From positions 1 through 17,550 of the forward strand of contig CAJUSM010000039.1 of the NCBI GenBank assembly GCA_910588935.1: a DNA stretch of 17,550 nucleotides. The letters run 5' to 3'. The translations under genes were made by a program, and so were the position numbers. Each line of letters starts with the position of its first letter. Positions within the stretch are counted from its first letter, which is position 1. Below are positions 7,217-14,778 of the stretch, one piece after another. Below the pieces are notes generated by a model. The model made no database searches. It had not been told where the DNA came from and was given only the letters and a program-made list of their open reading frames with translations. Source of the stretch: an uncultured Oscillospiraceae bacterium. GTDB taxonomy: Bacteria; Bacillota; Clostridia; Oscillospirales; Acutalibacteraceae.

Positions 7217-7720
7217 TTGAAGGTCGAGCTGAAAAAAGTGGAATCAGACGAGATTTCCGCCATGTGTAAAGTGGCGGAGAAAGCCTGGCATATTACCTAC
7301 GACCAGTTGTTACCTCCTGGTCAGGTAGACTATATGGTAGAGAGGTTCCAGTCGCCCAAAGCGGTAAAGGAACAGATAAACCAAGAGAATTATGTATACT
7401 ATATGGTGCTTGCTGATGGGACGCCTAAGGGTTTTGCAGGGTTTGCGCCCCAGTACCAAGGACGGGAGGAAATCTTTTTAAGCAAAGTGTATCTGTTGCC
7501 AGAAGTCCAAGGGCAGGGTGCGGCAGGAAAAGTGTTCCGGCTGGTGGAGTCGGAGGCTCAGCGTCAAGGCTTATCAGCTATCAGGCTTACGGTGAACAAG
7601 CAGAATACCCACGCAATCGAAGTATACCAGCACTATGGATTTAAAATCATTGATTCTGTAATAACAGATATTGGTGAAGGCTATGTGATGGATGATTATA
7701 TTATGCTAAAAAAAATATAG
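7217..7720 (+). CDS. GNAT-family N-acetyltransferase
   Basis: This 167-aa protein has the acetyl-CoA-binding fold of the GNAT family: strand SKVYLLPEVQ followed by the pyrophosphate-binding loop QGQGAAG (98-104, the Q/RxxGxG/A motif), then LTVNKQNTHAIEVYQHYGF (124-142), which is motif B. The protein starts with TTG at 7217, preceded at 7 nt by GAAGGAAGG; no ATG is available near the N-terminal domain start. The substrate, a small amine or a protein N-terminus or lysine, cannot be read from the sequence. It follows pheA by 101 nt without a clear terminator, so it may be read from the aro operon, but no functional link is evident. Confidence 0.85.
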   Translation: MKVELKKVESDEISAMCKVAEKAWHITYDQLLPPGQVDYMVERFQSPKAVKEQINQENYVYYMVLADGTPKGFAGFAPQYQGREEIFLSKVYLLPEVQGQGAAGKVFRLVESEAQRQGLSAIRLTVNKQNTHAIEVYQHYGFKIIDSVITDIGEGYVMDDYIMLKKI

Positions 7721-7760
7721 GTTTTGTGTCAGGGGAAAATCACGTCTACTCCAAATATGC

Positions 7761-7789
7761 TGGACTTTTATAGGAGATCATGCTATAAT
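7761..7789 (+). promoter_or_regulatory. Probable promoter of the GH3 gene
   Basis: A perfect -10 TATAAT (7784-7789) is preceded by a TGn-like extension (ATGC) and, 17 nt upstream, by TGGACT, a four-of-six match to the -35 consensus. The transcript would start near 7796, about 90 nt before the ATG at 7887. Confidence 0.5.
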
Positions 7790-7886
7790 GAAATTGTACA
7801 AACTCACGGCATATTGACGATGGTTATTTGGCTCTTTTCGATATTCTCTCGAATGTGCCGAACATAATTATAAGGAGTGGCTGCAG

Positions 7887-10148
7887 ATGGACATTAAAAA
7901 TTTGGTTTCACAGATGACGCTGGAAGAAAAGGCCAGATTTTGTTCTGGCGCCGATTTTTGGCATGTAGAGGGTTTGGAACGCCTGGGGATCCCTTCCGTA
8001 ATGGTTACGGATGGACCTTGTGGCTTGCGCAAGCAGGCGGGGGAGAGCGATCATTTAGGGTTGAATGCTTCTGTTACTGCCGTAAGCTATCCAACTGGTT
8101 CTTGTGTGGCTTGTTCCTTTGACCGCCAGTTGATCCGGGAATCTGGGGAGGTGCTGGGTGAGGAGTGCCAGGCTGAGGACGTGGCCGTACTGCTGGGCCC
8201 GGCAGTGAACATTAAGCGCTCGCCTCTCTGCGGCCGGAACTTTGAGTATTTTTCCGAGGATCCCTATTTGGCAGGAGAGATGTCTGTCGCCTATATCAAG
8301 GGAGTACAGAGCAAGCATGTAGGTACCAGCCTAAAACATTTTGCTGCCAATAGTATGGAGCATCGCCGTATGAGCAGCGACAGTGTGGTGGATGAGCGCA
8401 CGCTACGGGAGATCTATCTCCCAGCCTTTGAAAAGTCGGTAAAGGAGGCTCAGCCCTGGACTGTGATGTGTTCTTACAACCGGTTTAATGGAGAGTTTGC
8501 CTCGCAGAACCATCGGCTCCTTACGGAAATTCTGCGGGATGAATGGGGATTCCAGGGCGCTGTAGTTAGCGACTGGGGAGCGGTGTCCGACAGGGTCAAA
8601 GGCGTGCCTGCTGGTATGGACCTGGAGATGCCTGGCCCGGGCATAGGAAATACAGAAAAGCTGGTTCAAGCGGTGAAAGATGGCAGAATAGCCGAAAAGG
8701 ATATAGATATCGCTGTAGAGCGTATTTTGGATTTCGTTTATAAATACGCTGAAAACCGCCAGCCTGATACCAAGTTTGATCATGAGAGGGATCATGCCAA
8801 GGCCCGTCAAATGGCCGCTGAGTCTATGGTACTACTTAAAAATGATGGTATTCTGCCCTTGGATAAAGCTGCTAAAGTAGCCTTTATCGGTAAATTTGCC
8901 AATGCTCCCCGGTTCCAGGGAGGAGGTAGTTCCCATGTAAGCTGCTATAAGGTTTCTGGTTCCGTAGAGGCTGCCAAGGCGTACGGCGTGACCTATGCCC
9001 AAGGTTACAATACCAAAACCCAGGAACCAGACGATGAAATGATCATTCAAGCAGTAGAGACTGCTAAGGCTGCCGAGGTAGCGGTGTTGTTTATTGGGAT
9101 TACAGATGCCATGGAGAGCGAGGGCTTCGACCGGAAAGATATGAAGATCCCGGCTTGCCAGCAGAAACTGATCGAAGAGGTTCTGAAGGTCCAGAGGAAC
9201 ACAGTAATTGTAGTAGAATGCGGCAGTGCCATTGAAATGCCCTGGATCGACGATGTTCGGGGCGTCCTTTACGCCTATTTGGGCGGCGAAGCAGTGGGTC
9301 CCGCTATTGTGGACATCCTTTACGGCGATGTGAACCCCAGTGGTAAGCTAGCCGAGACCTTTCCTGTGCGTCTGGAAGACAATCCCTCTTATCTATACTA
9401 TTTTGGCGAGGCTGACCGCGCAGAGTACCGGGAAGGCATTTTTGTGGGGTATCGTTACTATGATAAAAAGGATATGCCAGTGCTGTTCCCCTTTGGCTTT
9501 GGCCTGAGCTATACCCAGTTTGCATACAGTGATCTGGTTTTAGATAAAACCGAAATGAAGGATACAGACCAGCTCACGGCTGTGGTGAGGGTAAAAAACA
9601 TCGGCGACCGGGCAGGCAAAGAGATTGTGCAGCTATATGTGGCTGATGATGAGAGCACAGTAATCCGCCCTGTGAAGGAGTTAAAGGGCTTTGAAAAGGT
9701 AGAGCTGGCCCCTGGTGAGGAGAAAACCCTAAAATTTACTCTGGATAAGCGCTCTTTTGCCTACTACAACACAGAGATTGCCGACTGGCATGTGGAGACC
9801 GGTGATTTTACTGTAATGGTAGGCAAGTCCAGCCGGGACATCCAGCTGTGTGCTAAGGTAAAGGTAGAGAGCACCCAGCCAATCAAAAAAGTATACTCAA
9901 TGGACAGCATTCTAGGCGATATAATGGCCAACCCCAAGGGCGCGGATATGGTGAATGCGATGATGCAAAATATGAATCCTTTCGGTGGGGCAGAGGCTCC
10001 GGAGGACGACAGCGAGGCGATTATGGCAGGAGATGCTATGCAGGCCATGATGGGTTATATGCCTTTACGGGGCCTAGTGATGTTTGCAGGCGGCAGCCCT
10101 GAGGTAGAGCGGCAGATGCAGCAGATAGTTGACGCTCTCAACGCATAA
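7887..10148 (+). CDS. Glycoside hydrolase family 3 beta-glucosidase
   Basis: This 753-aa protein has the three-part GH3 layout. The N-terminal barrel (1-about 300) carries TDGPCGLR (41-48), GRNFEYFSEDP (116-126), KHFAAN with Lys150-His151, and the nucleophile Asp229 in VVSDWGAV. The alpha/beta sandwich (about 315-510) includes GGGSSHV and ECGSAIEMPW. A fibronectin-III-like domain follows (about 560-670), with VKNIGDRAGKEIVQLYV. The last roughly 80 residues form a methionine-rich tail ending PLRGLVMFAGG...VDALNA, like that of some clostridial GH3 enzymes. No signal peptide is present, so it acts inside the cell on imported beta-glucosides or short oligosaccharides. No sugar transporter sits beside it. 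AAGGAGT before the ATG supports the start. Exact sugar specificity (glucose, xylose, N-acetylglucosamine) cannot be settled by eye, though the nucleophile motif fits beta-glucosidases. Confidence 0.93.
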   Translation: MDIKNLVSQMTLEEKARFCSGADFWHVEGLERLGIPSVMVTDGPCGLRKQAGESDHLGLNASVTAVSYPTGSCVACSFDRQLIRESGEVLGEECQAEDVAVLLGPAVNIKRSPLCGRNFEYFSEDPYLAGEMSVAYIKGVQSKHVGTSLKHFAANSMEHRRMSSDSVVDERTLREIYLPAFEKSVKEAQPWTVMCSYNRFNGEFASQNHRLLTEILRDEWGFQGAVVSDWGAVSDRVKGVPAGMDLEMPGPGIGNTEKLVQAVKDGRIAEKDIDIAVERILDFVYKYAENRQPDTKFDHERDHAKARQMAAESMVLLKNDGILPLDKAAKVAFIGKFANAPRFQGGGSSHVSCYKVSGSVEAAKAYGVTYAQGYNTKTQEPDDEMIIQAVETAKAAEVAVLFIGITDAMESEGFDRKDMKIPACQQKLIEEVLKVQRNTVIVVECGSAIEMPWIDDVRGVLYAYLGGEAVGPAIVDILYGDVNPSGKLAETFPVRLEDNPSYLYYFGEADRAEYREGIFVGYRYYDKKDMPVLFPFGFGLSYTQFAYSDLVLDKTEMKDTDQLTAVVRVKNIGDRAGKEIVQLYVADDESTVIRPVKELKGFEKVELAPGEEKTLKFTLDKRSFAYYNTEIADWHVETGDFTVMVGKSSRDIQLCAKVKVESTQPIKKVYSMDSILGDIMANPKGADMVNAMMQNMNPFGGAEAPEDDSEAIMAGDAMQAMMGYMPLRGLVMFAGGSPEVERQMQQIVDALNA

Positions 10149-10180
10149 AAACGCAGACGCAAGGCAATGCAATGACAACT

Positions 10181-10211
10181 ATGGGGCTCTCCTATCTATG
10201 GGAAGCCCCAT
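10181..10211 (+). terminator. Hairpin between the GH3 gene and luxS
   Basis: ATGGGGCT (10181-10188) pairs with AGCCCCAT (10204-10211), with further partial pairing inside the loop. It lies 32 nt after the GH3 stop. It has no real U-tract (TTCCGTT follows), so it may terminate weakly or serve as a processing or stabilising stem before luxS. Confidence 0.4.
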
Positions 10212-10264
10212 TCCGTTGCAAATATGATAATAAGCAAGCAAGACACAATTTACGGAGGCCATTT

Positions 10265-10726
10265 ATGAAGAGAATTGCAAGTTTTACTGTAGACCACGAT
10301 AAATTGGAAAAAGGGATGTACGTTTCCAGGACAGACGGCGATGTGATTACCTATGATATCCGTATGAAAAAGCCAAACAAGGGTGATTACCTGAACAATG
10401 GCGCGCTGCATACTTTCGAGCATCTTTTTGCTACATATACTCGGAACTCACCTTTATCAGACAGTGTAATCTATGTAGGCCCTATGGGCTGCCGGACTGG
10501 GTTTTACTTTCTATTACGGGACAATGTAAGCGGCGAGGAAGCAATCCGTTTAGTTCAGGAGTCTTTCCAGTTTATTTCCGGCTTTGAGGGTGAAATTCCT
10601 GGAAGTAAACGGAAGGAATGTGGAAATTACCTAGAGCATGACTTGCCTGGAGCCAAAGCTGTGGCAATAGACATGGTAAAAATTTTGGAAAACTGGACGA
10701 AAGAAAAGCTTTCCTACGAAAGCTGA
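10265..10726 (+). CDS. luxS: S-ribosylhomocysteine lyase
   Basis: This 153-aa metalloenzyme splits S-ribosylhomocysteine into homocysteine and DPD, the precursor of autoinducer 2. It thereby recycles the methyl-transfer by-product S-adenosylhomocysteine. The metal-binding motif HTFEH has His49 and His53 with Glu52, Cys76 is in GPMGCRTGFY, and Cys119 of KECGNYLEHDLPGA is the third metal ligand. The length is typical. The ATG at 10265 has GGAGG upstream; an earlier open frame from 10172 overlaps the preceding hairpin and is not coding. The nucleosidase gene of the pathway is not nearby, and there is no visible SAM or SAH riboswitch in the 116-nt upstream gap. The neighbours are unrelated. Confidence 0.96.
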   Translation: MKRIASFTVDHDKLEKGMYVSRTDGDVITYDIRMKKPNKGDYLNNGALHTFEHLFATYTRNSPLSDSVIYVGPMGCRTGFYFLLRDNVSGEEAIRLVQESFQFISGFEGEIPGSKRKECGNYLEHDLPGAKAVAIDMVKILENWTKEKLSYES

Positions 10727-10926
10727 CAAAAGCCCGACTGGGCTGACACCAGGCTTCGCGAGAATTCGAGGCCAAGCTAGTGCTAGAATATGAGCCATTG
10801 ATCTTGATTGGGAGATTTTGGATAAGCTGGGAATATTTTTCTAATCTCTTGCCTATACTCAAGATCAAAATATCTAGGGCGGGACAAAATTTACCTGCCC
10901 TCATAGAAAGGAACGTGCTCATATTC

Positions 10927-11610
10927 ATGAAGAAGTTCTTATCTTTGCTGCTGGTTGCTGCTCTGCTGACTGCGCCTGCTCTTACCCTTTCTGCATCTGC
11001 TAAAGGACTTTCCGACTATATTACTCTGACTGGTTACGATCCCAAACTGGACTATATGGCGGAAATGCGCAGAGCCTTAAAAGACGGTGGAACCTATGCC
11101 CTTCAGGTTGGCGCCATTTATGAGCAGCAGCGCAATCTAAAGATCGACAGGTTAAAGTTGGACTATCCCCATACCTCCTACTTTACCGATTACACCACAG
11201 CCAAAGAGATACTAAAGGCTATGGAAGACGATGCCAAGCCAAAGTATACAGAAGAAGACTTGGATCTCTTGGCCCGGATAATTAATGCGGAGGCCGGGTG
11301 CAGTTGGATTCCAGACTGGGTGCAGCAGATGGTAGGCAGCGTGGTGCTAAACCGGGTGAACAGTAGCCTTTTCCCAAACACCATTCGAGACGTAATCTAC
11401 CAGCCAGGACAATACGGCCCAGTATGGAACGGTTCTATCAACAAAAAACCCAGCCAGCGGGTGATTAACAACGCTCGGTATATTTTGGAGAATGGCAGTG
11501 TGTGTCCTTCAAATGTAACAGGACAGAACGGCATCATTACAGGTGGTGGCCTTTACACCAGCTATTACGACTCTATTCTTGGTACTACAATTTACTTTTG
11601 CTACACCTAA
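10927..11610 (+). CDS. Secreted SleB-type cell wall hydrolase
   Basis: The 227-aa protein has a signal peptide (MKKFLSLLLVAALL, cleavage probably after ASA near residue 25). An unassigned segment (27-105) follows, then a hydrolase_2/SleB domain (about 110-227) with LLARIINAEAG (Glu122 is the catalytic acid), VVLNRVNSSLFPNTIRDVIYQ and the end GTTIYFCYT. SleB relatives are lytic enzymes that cut peptidoglycan, and some act on spore cortex during germination. No peptidoglycan-binding domain of the PG_binding_1 type is seen, unlike Bacillus SleB. A GTG at 10915 in frame is an alternative start, but it lies too close to the GAAAGGAA, so the ATG at 10927 is preferred although its spacing is long. 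The 200 nt upstream show no clear promoter. A strong terminator follows directly. Confidence 0.85.
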   Translation: MKKFLSLLLVAALLTAPALTLSASAKGLSDYITLTGYDPKLDYMAEMRRALKDGGTYALQVGAIYEQQRNLKIDRLKLDYPHTSYFTDYTTAKEILKAMEDDAKPKYTEEDLDLLARIINAEAGCSWIPDWVQQMVGSVVLNRVNSSLFPNTIRDVIYQPGQYGPVWNGSINKKPSQRVINNARYILENGSVCPSNVTGQNGIITGGGLYTSYYDSILGTTIYFCYT

Positions 11611-11659
11611 GAGAAAGGCTTTCCTCTTCCGTGGAAGGGGAAAGCCTTTCTCGTTTTTT
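11611..11659 (+). terminator. Strong intrinsic terminator after the SleB-type gene
   Basis: GAGAAAGGCTTTCC (11611-11624) pairs perfectly with GGAAAGCCTTTCTC (11639-11652), with an inner stem CTTCC/GGAAG, and is followed by GTTTTTT. It starts directly after the stop codon. Confidence 0.95.
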
Positions 11660-11828
11660 GGAAAGCCTCCTGAAACACTGTCAAACAAAGTACTTGTCAC
11701 AAAAGCGATAGGATAGCCATTTGAAAGGAACAAACAGATGATATGCTGTTATTCTCTGCGTGATATGAGGAAGAGCACATAAAAAATGTTGCTCCAAATC
11801 TCGGAAGGCATAAAGAGGCTTTACACCG

Positions 11829-11857
11829 TTGACTCTTTTCCTGAAACCTGTTACACT
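11829..11857 (+). promoter_or_regulatory. Promoter of the MATE transporter gene
   Basis: The -35 TTGACT (11829-11834), a 17-nt spacer and the -10 TACACT (11852-11857), with a TG one base before it, give a start near 11864. A weak dyad TTCTTAGAGAA follows at 11859-11869 and could be an operator. The gap 11660-11828 otherwise shows only a possible 14-codon open frame. Confidence 0.62.
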
Positions 11858-11915
11858 ATTCTTAGAGAATATTATCTTTCTCCTTTCAACATAAATCGAA
11901 GGAAGTGTACGTTTT

Positions 11916-13274
11916 ATGACCATTGATATGACGAAGGGCCCCGTGATCCCATCTATGCTTCGCTTTGCTGCTCCTATGGTTGCAGGCAATCTTCTTCAGC
12001 AGTGCTATAATATCGCGGATACTCTAATTGTTGGTAAGTTTTTGGGGCCCAATGCCTTGGCTGCGGTAGGTTCCTCCTTTACACTAATGACTTTTCTTAC
12101 TTCCATTCTTCTTGGACTCTGCATGGGTAGCGGCACACTTTTTTCCATTCGCTTTGGCCAGCGGGATCCCCAAGCTCTGGCAGAAAGTGTAAGGACTTCC
12201 TTCCTAATGATTGCGAGCTTTACCGTTGTGTTAAACGGGGTAGCTTTTCTGTTTTTGAGAGGCCTTCAAGGCTTTATGCAAGTGCCAAGTGTAGTCTGGC
12301 CAATGATGCGGGAGTATTTGGCTGTTATTTTCTGTGGTATTGCGGCTACTTTTTTCTATAATTTCTTTGCTTCACTCCTTCGTTCTGTAGGTAATTCTGG
12401 GACGCCTTTGATTTTCCTTGCTGTGTCTGCTGTTTTAAACATTGTTTTGGATCTTTGGTTTGTGGTAGGCATGGATTTAGGCGTTGCCGGGGCAGCGTGG
12501 GCTACAGTAATTGCCCAATATGTTTCTGGCGTGGGAATTGCGCTCTACTCTGTGCTATGCCTGCCTTGCTTAAAAACTAAGCTGCCAGGGTTTCGTCTGC
12601 GTTGGGACAGAATGAAGGAGCTGGCAAGCTTTTCGCTGCTTACTTGTGTGCAGCAATCCGTGATGAATTTGGGAATCCTTTTAGTTCAGGGAATTGTAAA
12701 TGGCTTTGGCCCTGCTGTAATGGCAGCATTTGCCGCCGCAGTGAAAATTGACGCATTTGCCTATATGCCAGTTCAAGATTTTGGAAACGCCTTTTCTACA
12801 TATATCGCTCAGAATTATGGCGCCAGCGAAAAAGGCCGTATCCGTACTGGATTTCGAGGCGCTTTGATTGCCACATTGGCTTTTGGCGGCGCGGTATCTC
12901 TTGGGGTGTGCTTGTTCGCGAAATCCTTGATGCTGATCTTTGTTGAGCCCACTGAAGCAACGATTATTGCCGCAGGTGTTCAGTATTTAAGGATAGAAGG
13001 CGCCTTTTATTGGGGGATTGGATGTCTGTTTTTGCTGTACGGGCTTTATCGTGCACTGGGTCGCCCAGGTATGTCTGTAGTGCTTACTGTTATCTCTCTG
13101 GGGCTTCGGGTATTGCTGTCCTATTTCCTTTCGGGAATCCCCGCTGTTGGCGTACTGGGAATTTGGTGGTCGGTACCTACAGGATGGCTATTGGCAGACG
13201 GGGTTGGGCTAGGCTGGTACTTATTTCGAAGAAAAAAACTGTTACCAGCGGGTCCGAATGATGGAGCCGGTTAA
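11916..13274 (+). CDS. MATE-family multidrug/sodium or proton antiporter
   Basis: This 452-aa protein is an integral membrane exporter with about twelve membrane segments in two similar halves, the MATE layout. The N-terminus MTKGPVIPSMLRFAAPMVAGN and LLQQCYNIADTLIVGKFLGPNALAAVG (residues about 27-53) is typical of the DinF/NorM-like clostridial group, and the start of the second half reads ELASFSLLTCVQQSVMN. MATE pumps expel cationic drugs or organic compounds in exchange for sodium ions or protons; the substrate cannot be predicted. AAGGAAG precedes the ATG at 11 nt. The amidase gene begins 48 nt downstream, so the two are probably cotranscribed. Confidence 0.93.
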   Translation: MTIDMTKGPVIPSMLRFAAPMVAGNLLQQCYNIADTLIVGKFLGPNALAAVGSSFTLMTFLTSILLGLCMGSGTLFSIRFGQRDPQALAESVRTSFLMIASFTVVLNGVAFLFLRGLQGFMQVPSVVWPMMREYLAVIFCGIAATFFYNFFASLLRSVGNSGTPLIFLAVSAVLNIVLDLWFVVGMDLGVAGAAWATVIAQYVSGVGIALYSVLCLPCLKTKLPGFRLRWDRMKELASFSLLTCVQQSVMNLGILLVQGIVNGFGPAVMAAFAAAVKIDAFAYMPVQDFGNAFSTYIAQNYGASEKGRIRTGFRGALIATLAFGGAVSLGVCLFAKSLMLIFVEPTEATIIAAGVQYLRIEGAFYWGIGCLFLLYGLYRALGRPGMSVVLTVISLGLRVLLSYFLSGIPAVGVLGIWWSVPTGWLLADGVGLGWYLFRRKKLLPAGPNDGAG

Positions 13275-13322
13275 CCCTTTCAATCGCTTATCATAAGATG
13301 GGGAGGGAAAGGAGGCTGTGTT

Positions 13323-13895
13323 ATGCCGATACGTATATTTGTAGATCAGGGCCATAATCCCCAAGGGGCTAATGCCGGTGCAGAGGGGAACGGCCTACGT
13401 GAGCAGGATGTAACCTATAATGTGGGGGTATACCTGGCCCAGATGCTGAATGATGATTCCCGCTTTGAGGCCAGGCTATCTCGGAATAGCCCTCAGGACT
13501 CTCTGGGAACAAGTAATGCCACTAGCCTGCAGGCTCGGGTTTCCATGGCAAACTCCTGGCCGGCCAATTATTTCATTAGCATTCATTGCAATGCCAATCC
13601 AAATCCAGTGATTAACGGCAGCGAGGTCTATGTTTATCAGGCTGGTACCCAGTCTTACTGGTTAGCTCAACATATCCTCAATTCCATAGTGGAGCAAGCA
13701 GGCACCAGAGATAATGGCGTAAGGGTGAATTCATCGCTCTATGTGCTTAGGCGTACCCGGATGCCTGCAGTGCTGGTAGAATTGGGTTATTTAACCAATT
13801 CCGCCGATGCTATGAAGCTGCGGGATGACCAATGGGGCTTTGCGCGGGGAATCTATTACGGCCTGCTAAGCTATTTCGGCTTTTCACCTATGTGA
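13323..13895 (+). CDS. N-acetylmuramoyl-L-alanine amidase (AmiC/Amidase_3), without signal peptide
   Basis: This 190-aa protein is a bare Amidase_3 catalytic domain that cuts the bond between N-acetylmuramic acid and L-alanine of peptidoglycan. The zinc site is visible: His11 in FVDQGHN, Glu27 in GLREQDVTYNVG, and His88 in SIHCNAN; the catalytic Glu153 is in VLVELGYLTN. It has neither a signal peptide nor a wall-binding domain, so export is unclear. In Bacillus, mother-cell lytic amidases such as CwlC also lack a signal peptide and are released when the mother cell lyses, which is one possible role here. AAAGGAGG precedes the ATG. It lies 48 nt after the MATE gene. Confidence 0.92.
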   Translation: MPIRIFVDQGHNPQGANAGAEGNGLREQDVTYNVGVYLAQMLNDDSRFEARLSRNSPQDSLGTSNATSLQARVSMANSWPANYFISIHCNANPNPVINGSEVYVYQAGTQSYWLAQHILNSIVEQAGTRDNGVRVNSSLYVLRRTRMPAVLVELGYLTNSADAMKLRDDQWGFARGIYYGLLSYFGFSPM

Positions 13896-13956
13896 TTATT
13901 TTGATCATCCAGTAGTATGACTAATTCATAGCGGCTTCTTTGAGGCGAGGATGAAA

Positions 13957-13995
13957 AAATATTTTAAAATTTAGTCCTTGAATTTTGAAATATTT
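13957..13995. repeat. AT-rich inverted repeat upstream of the rubrerythrin promoter
   Basis: Two 17-nt arms (13957-13973 and 13979-13995) can pair through 15 A-U and two G-U pairs around a 5-nt loop. It sits 12 nt upstream of the rubrerythrin -35 and 61 nt after the amidase stop. It may be a weak terminator for the amidase or a binding site for a redox or peroxide regulator; it does not match the PerR box consensus. Confidence 0.4.
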
Positions 13996-14007
13996 CTTGC
14001 GGGTATG

Positions 14008-14036
14008 TTGACTTTTCTACTAAAGTGGGTAATAAT
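14008..14036 (+). promoter_or_regulatory. Promoter of the rubrerythrin gene
   Basis: The -35 TTGACT (14008-14013), a 17-nt spacer and the -10 AATAAT (14031-14036) lie 35 nt before the ATG. This gives a short leader containing the AAAGGAGG ribosome binding site. Confidence 0.68.
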
Positions 14037-14071
14037 AGAGAAAAGCTCTGAAAAAGAAAAGGAGGCTCAAT

Positions 14072-14611
14072 ATGCCAGAATTGAAAGGCTCGAAAACCGA
14101 AGCAAATCTGCTCACCGCTTTTGCCGGCGAATCTCAGGCCAGAAACAAGTACACCTATTTTGCATCCAAAGCACGGAAAGATGGCTATGTACAGATTGCC
14201 GAAATCTTTCAGGAGACAGCTGATAACGAGAAAGAGCATGCAAAAATGTGGTTTAAGCTGCTTAACGGAGTCATAGGAGATACCCTAGATAATCTGAAAG
14301 CGGCTGCCGACGGTGAAAACTACGAGTGGACAGACATGTATGCGGGCTTTGCAAAAACCGCTAAGGAAGAGGGCTTTGACCAGATTGCCGCACTGTTTGA
14401 GGGCGTAGCCAAGATAGAGAAAGAGCATGAAGAGCGTTACCGTAAGTTGGCTAAAAACCTGGAAGAGGGTCTGGTATTCTCTAAGGACGGCGATGCTGTA
14501 TGGCAGTGCATAAACTGTGGCCATATTTGCATTGGCAAAAAGGCGCCTCAGGTTTGTCCTGTCTGTGCTCATCCTCAGTCTTATTTTCAGGTAAAGCCAG
14601 AGAATTACTGA
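14072..14611 (+). CDS. Rubrerythrin
   Basis: This 179-aa protein has a ferritin-like four-helix diiron domain (1-about 135) and a C-terminal rubredoxin domain, and it reduces hydrogen peroxide in the cytoplasm of anaerobes. Diiron ligands are Glu20 (FAGESQAR), Glu53 and His56 (DNEKEHAK), Glu85, and Glu116 with His119 (AKIEKEHEE). The position equal to Glu97 of the Desulfovibrio enzyme is Asp88 (EWTDMY), a substitution I recall from other Firmicutes homologues. The rubredoxin part has CINCGHICIG and CPVCAHPQSYF (Cys146, Cys149, Cys162, Cys165) and ends at residue 179. Its own promoter lies 35 nt upstream, and the neighbours are unrelated. Confidence 0.96.
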   Translation: MPELKGSKTEANLLTAFAGESQARNKYTYFASKARKDGYVQIAEIFQETADNEKEHAKMWFKLLNGVIGDTLDNLKAAADGENYEWTDMYAGFAKTAKEEGFDQIAALFEGVAKIEKEHEERYRKLAKNLEEGLVFSKDGDAVWQCINCGHICIGKKAPQVCPVCAHPQSYFQVKPENY

Positions 14612-14711
14612 TCAGTCGCCTGTTGGCATAGGGTCTGTACGGGGTTTTCCCTCTTTCTTCAGCGATAGAAGTCCTGTGGAAGTCAGACTCTGGAACACAT
14701 AGATCAAATTG

Positions 14712-14767
14712 TAGCGGTGCTTTCCCAAGGCAGAAGCTATGGGGAAGCACCGCTAATACATATTTTT
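14712..14767 (+). terminator. Terminator-like hairpin between rubrerythrin and the AlkZ-like gene
   Basis: TAGCGGTGCTTtCCC (14712-14726) pairs with GGGAAGCACCGCTA (14742-14755) with one bulged T, and a T-run (ATTTTT) follows at 14762-14767 after ATACAT. It would end the rubrerythrin transcript, about 100 nt after its stop. It sits directly before the ribosome binding site of the next gene, so read-through or attenuation of that gene is possible. Confidence 0.7.
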
Positions 14768-14778
14768 GGAGGAGCCGC

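Noticed and set aside
10727..10926. Possible promoter or terminator between luxS and the SleB-type gene
   Set aside because: Only a 5-bp stem (AGCCC/GGGCT) near 10732 and a poor -35/-10 pair near 10853 are visible; neither is strong enough to call.
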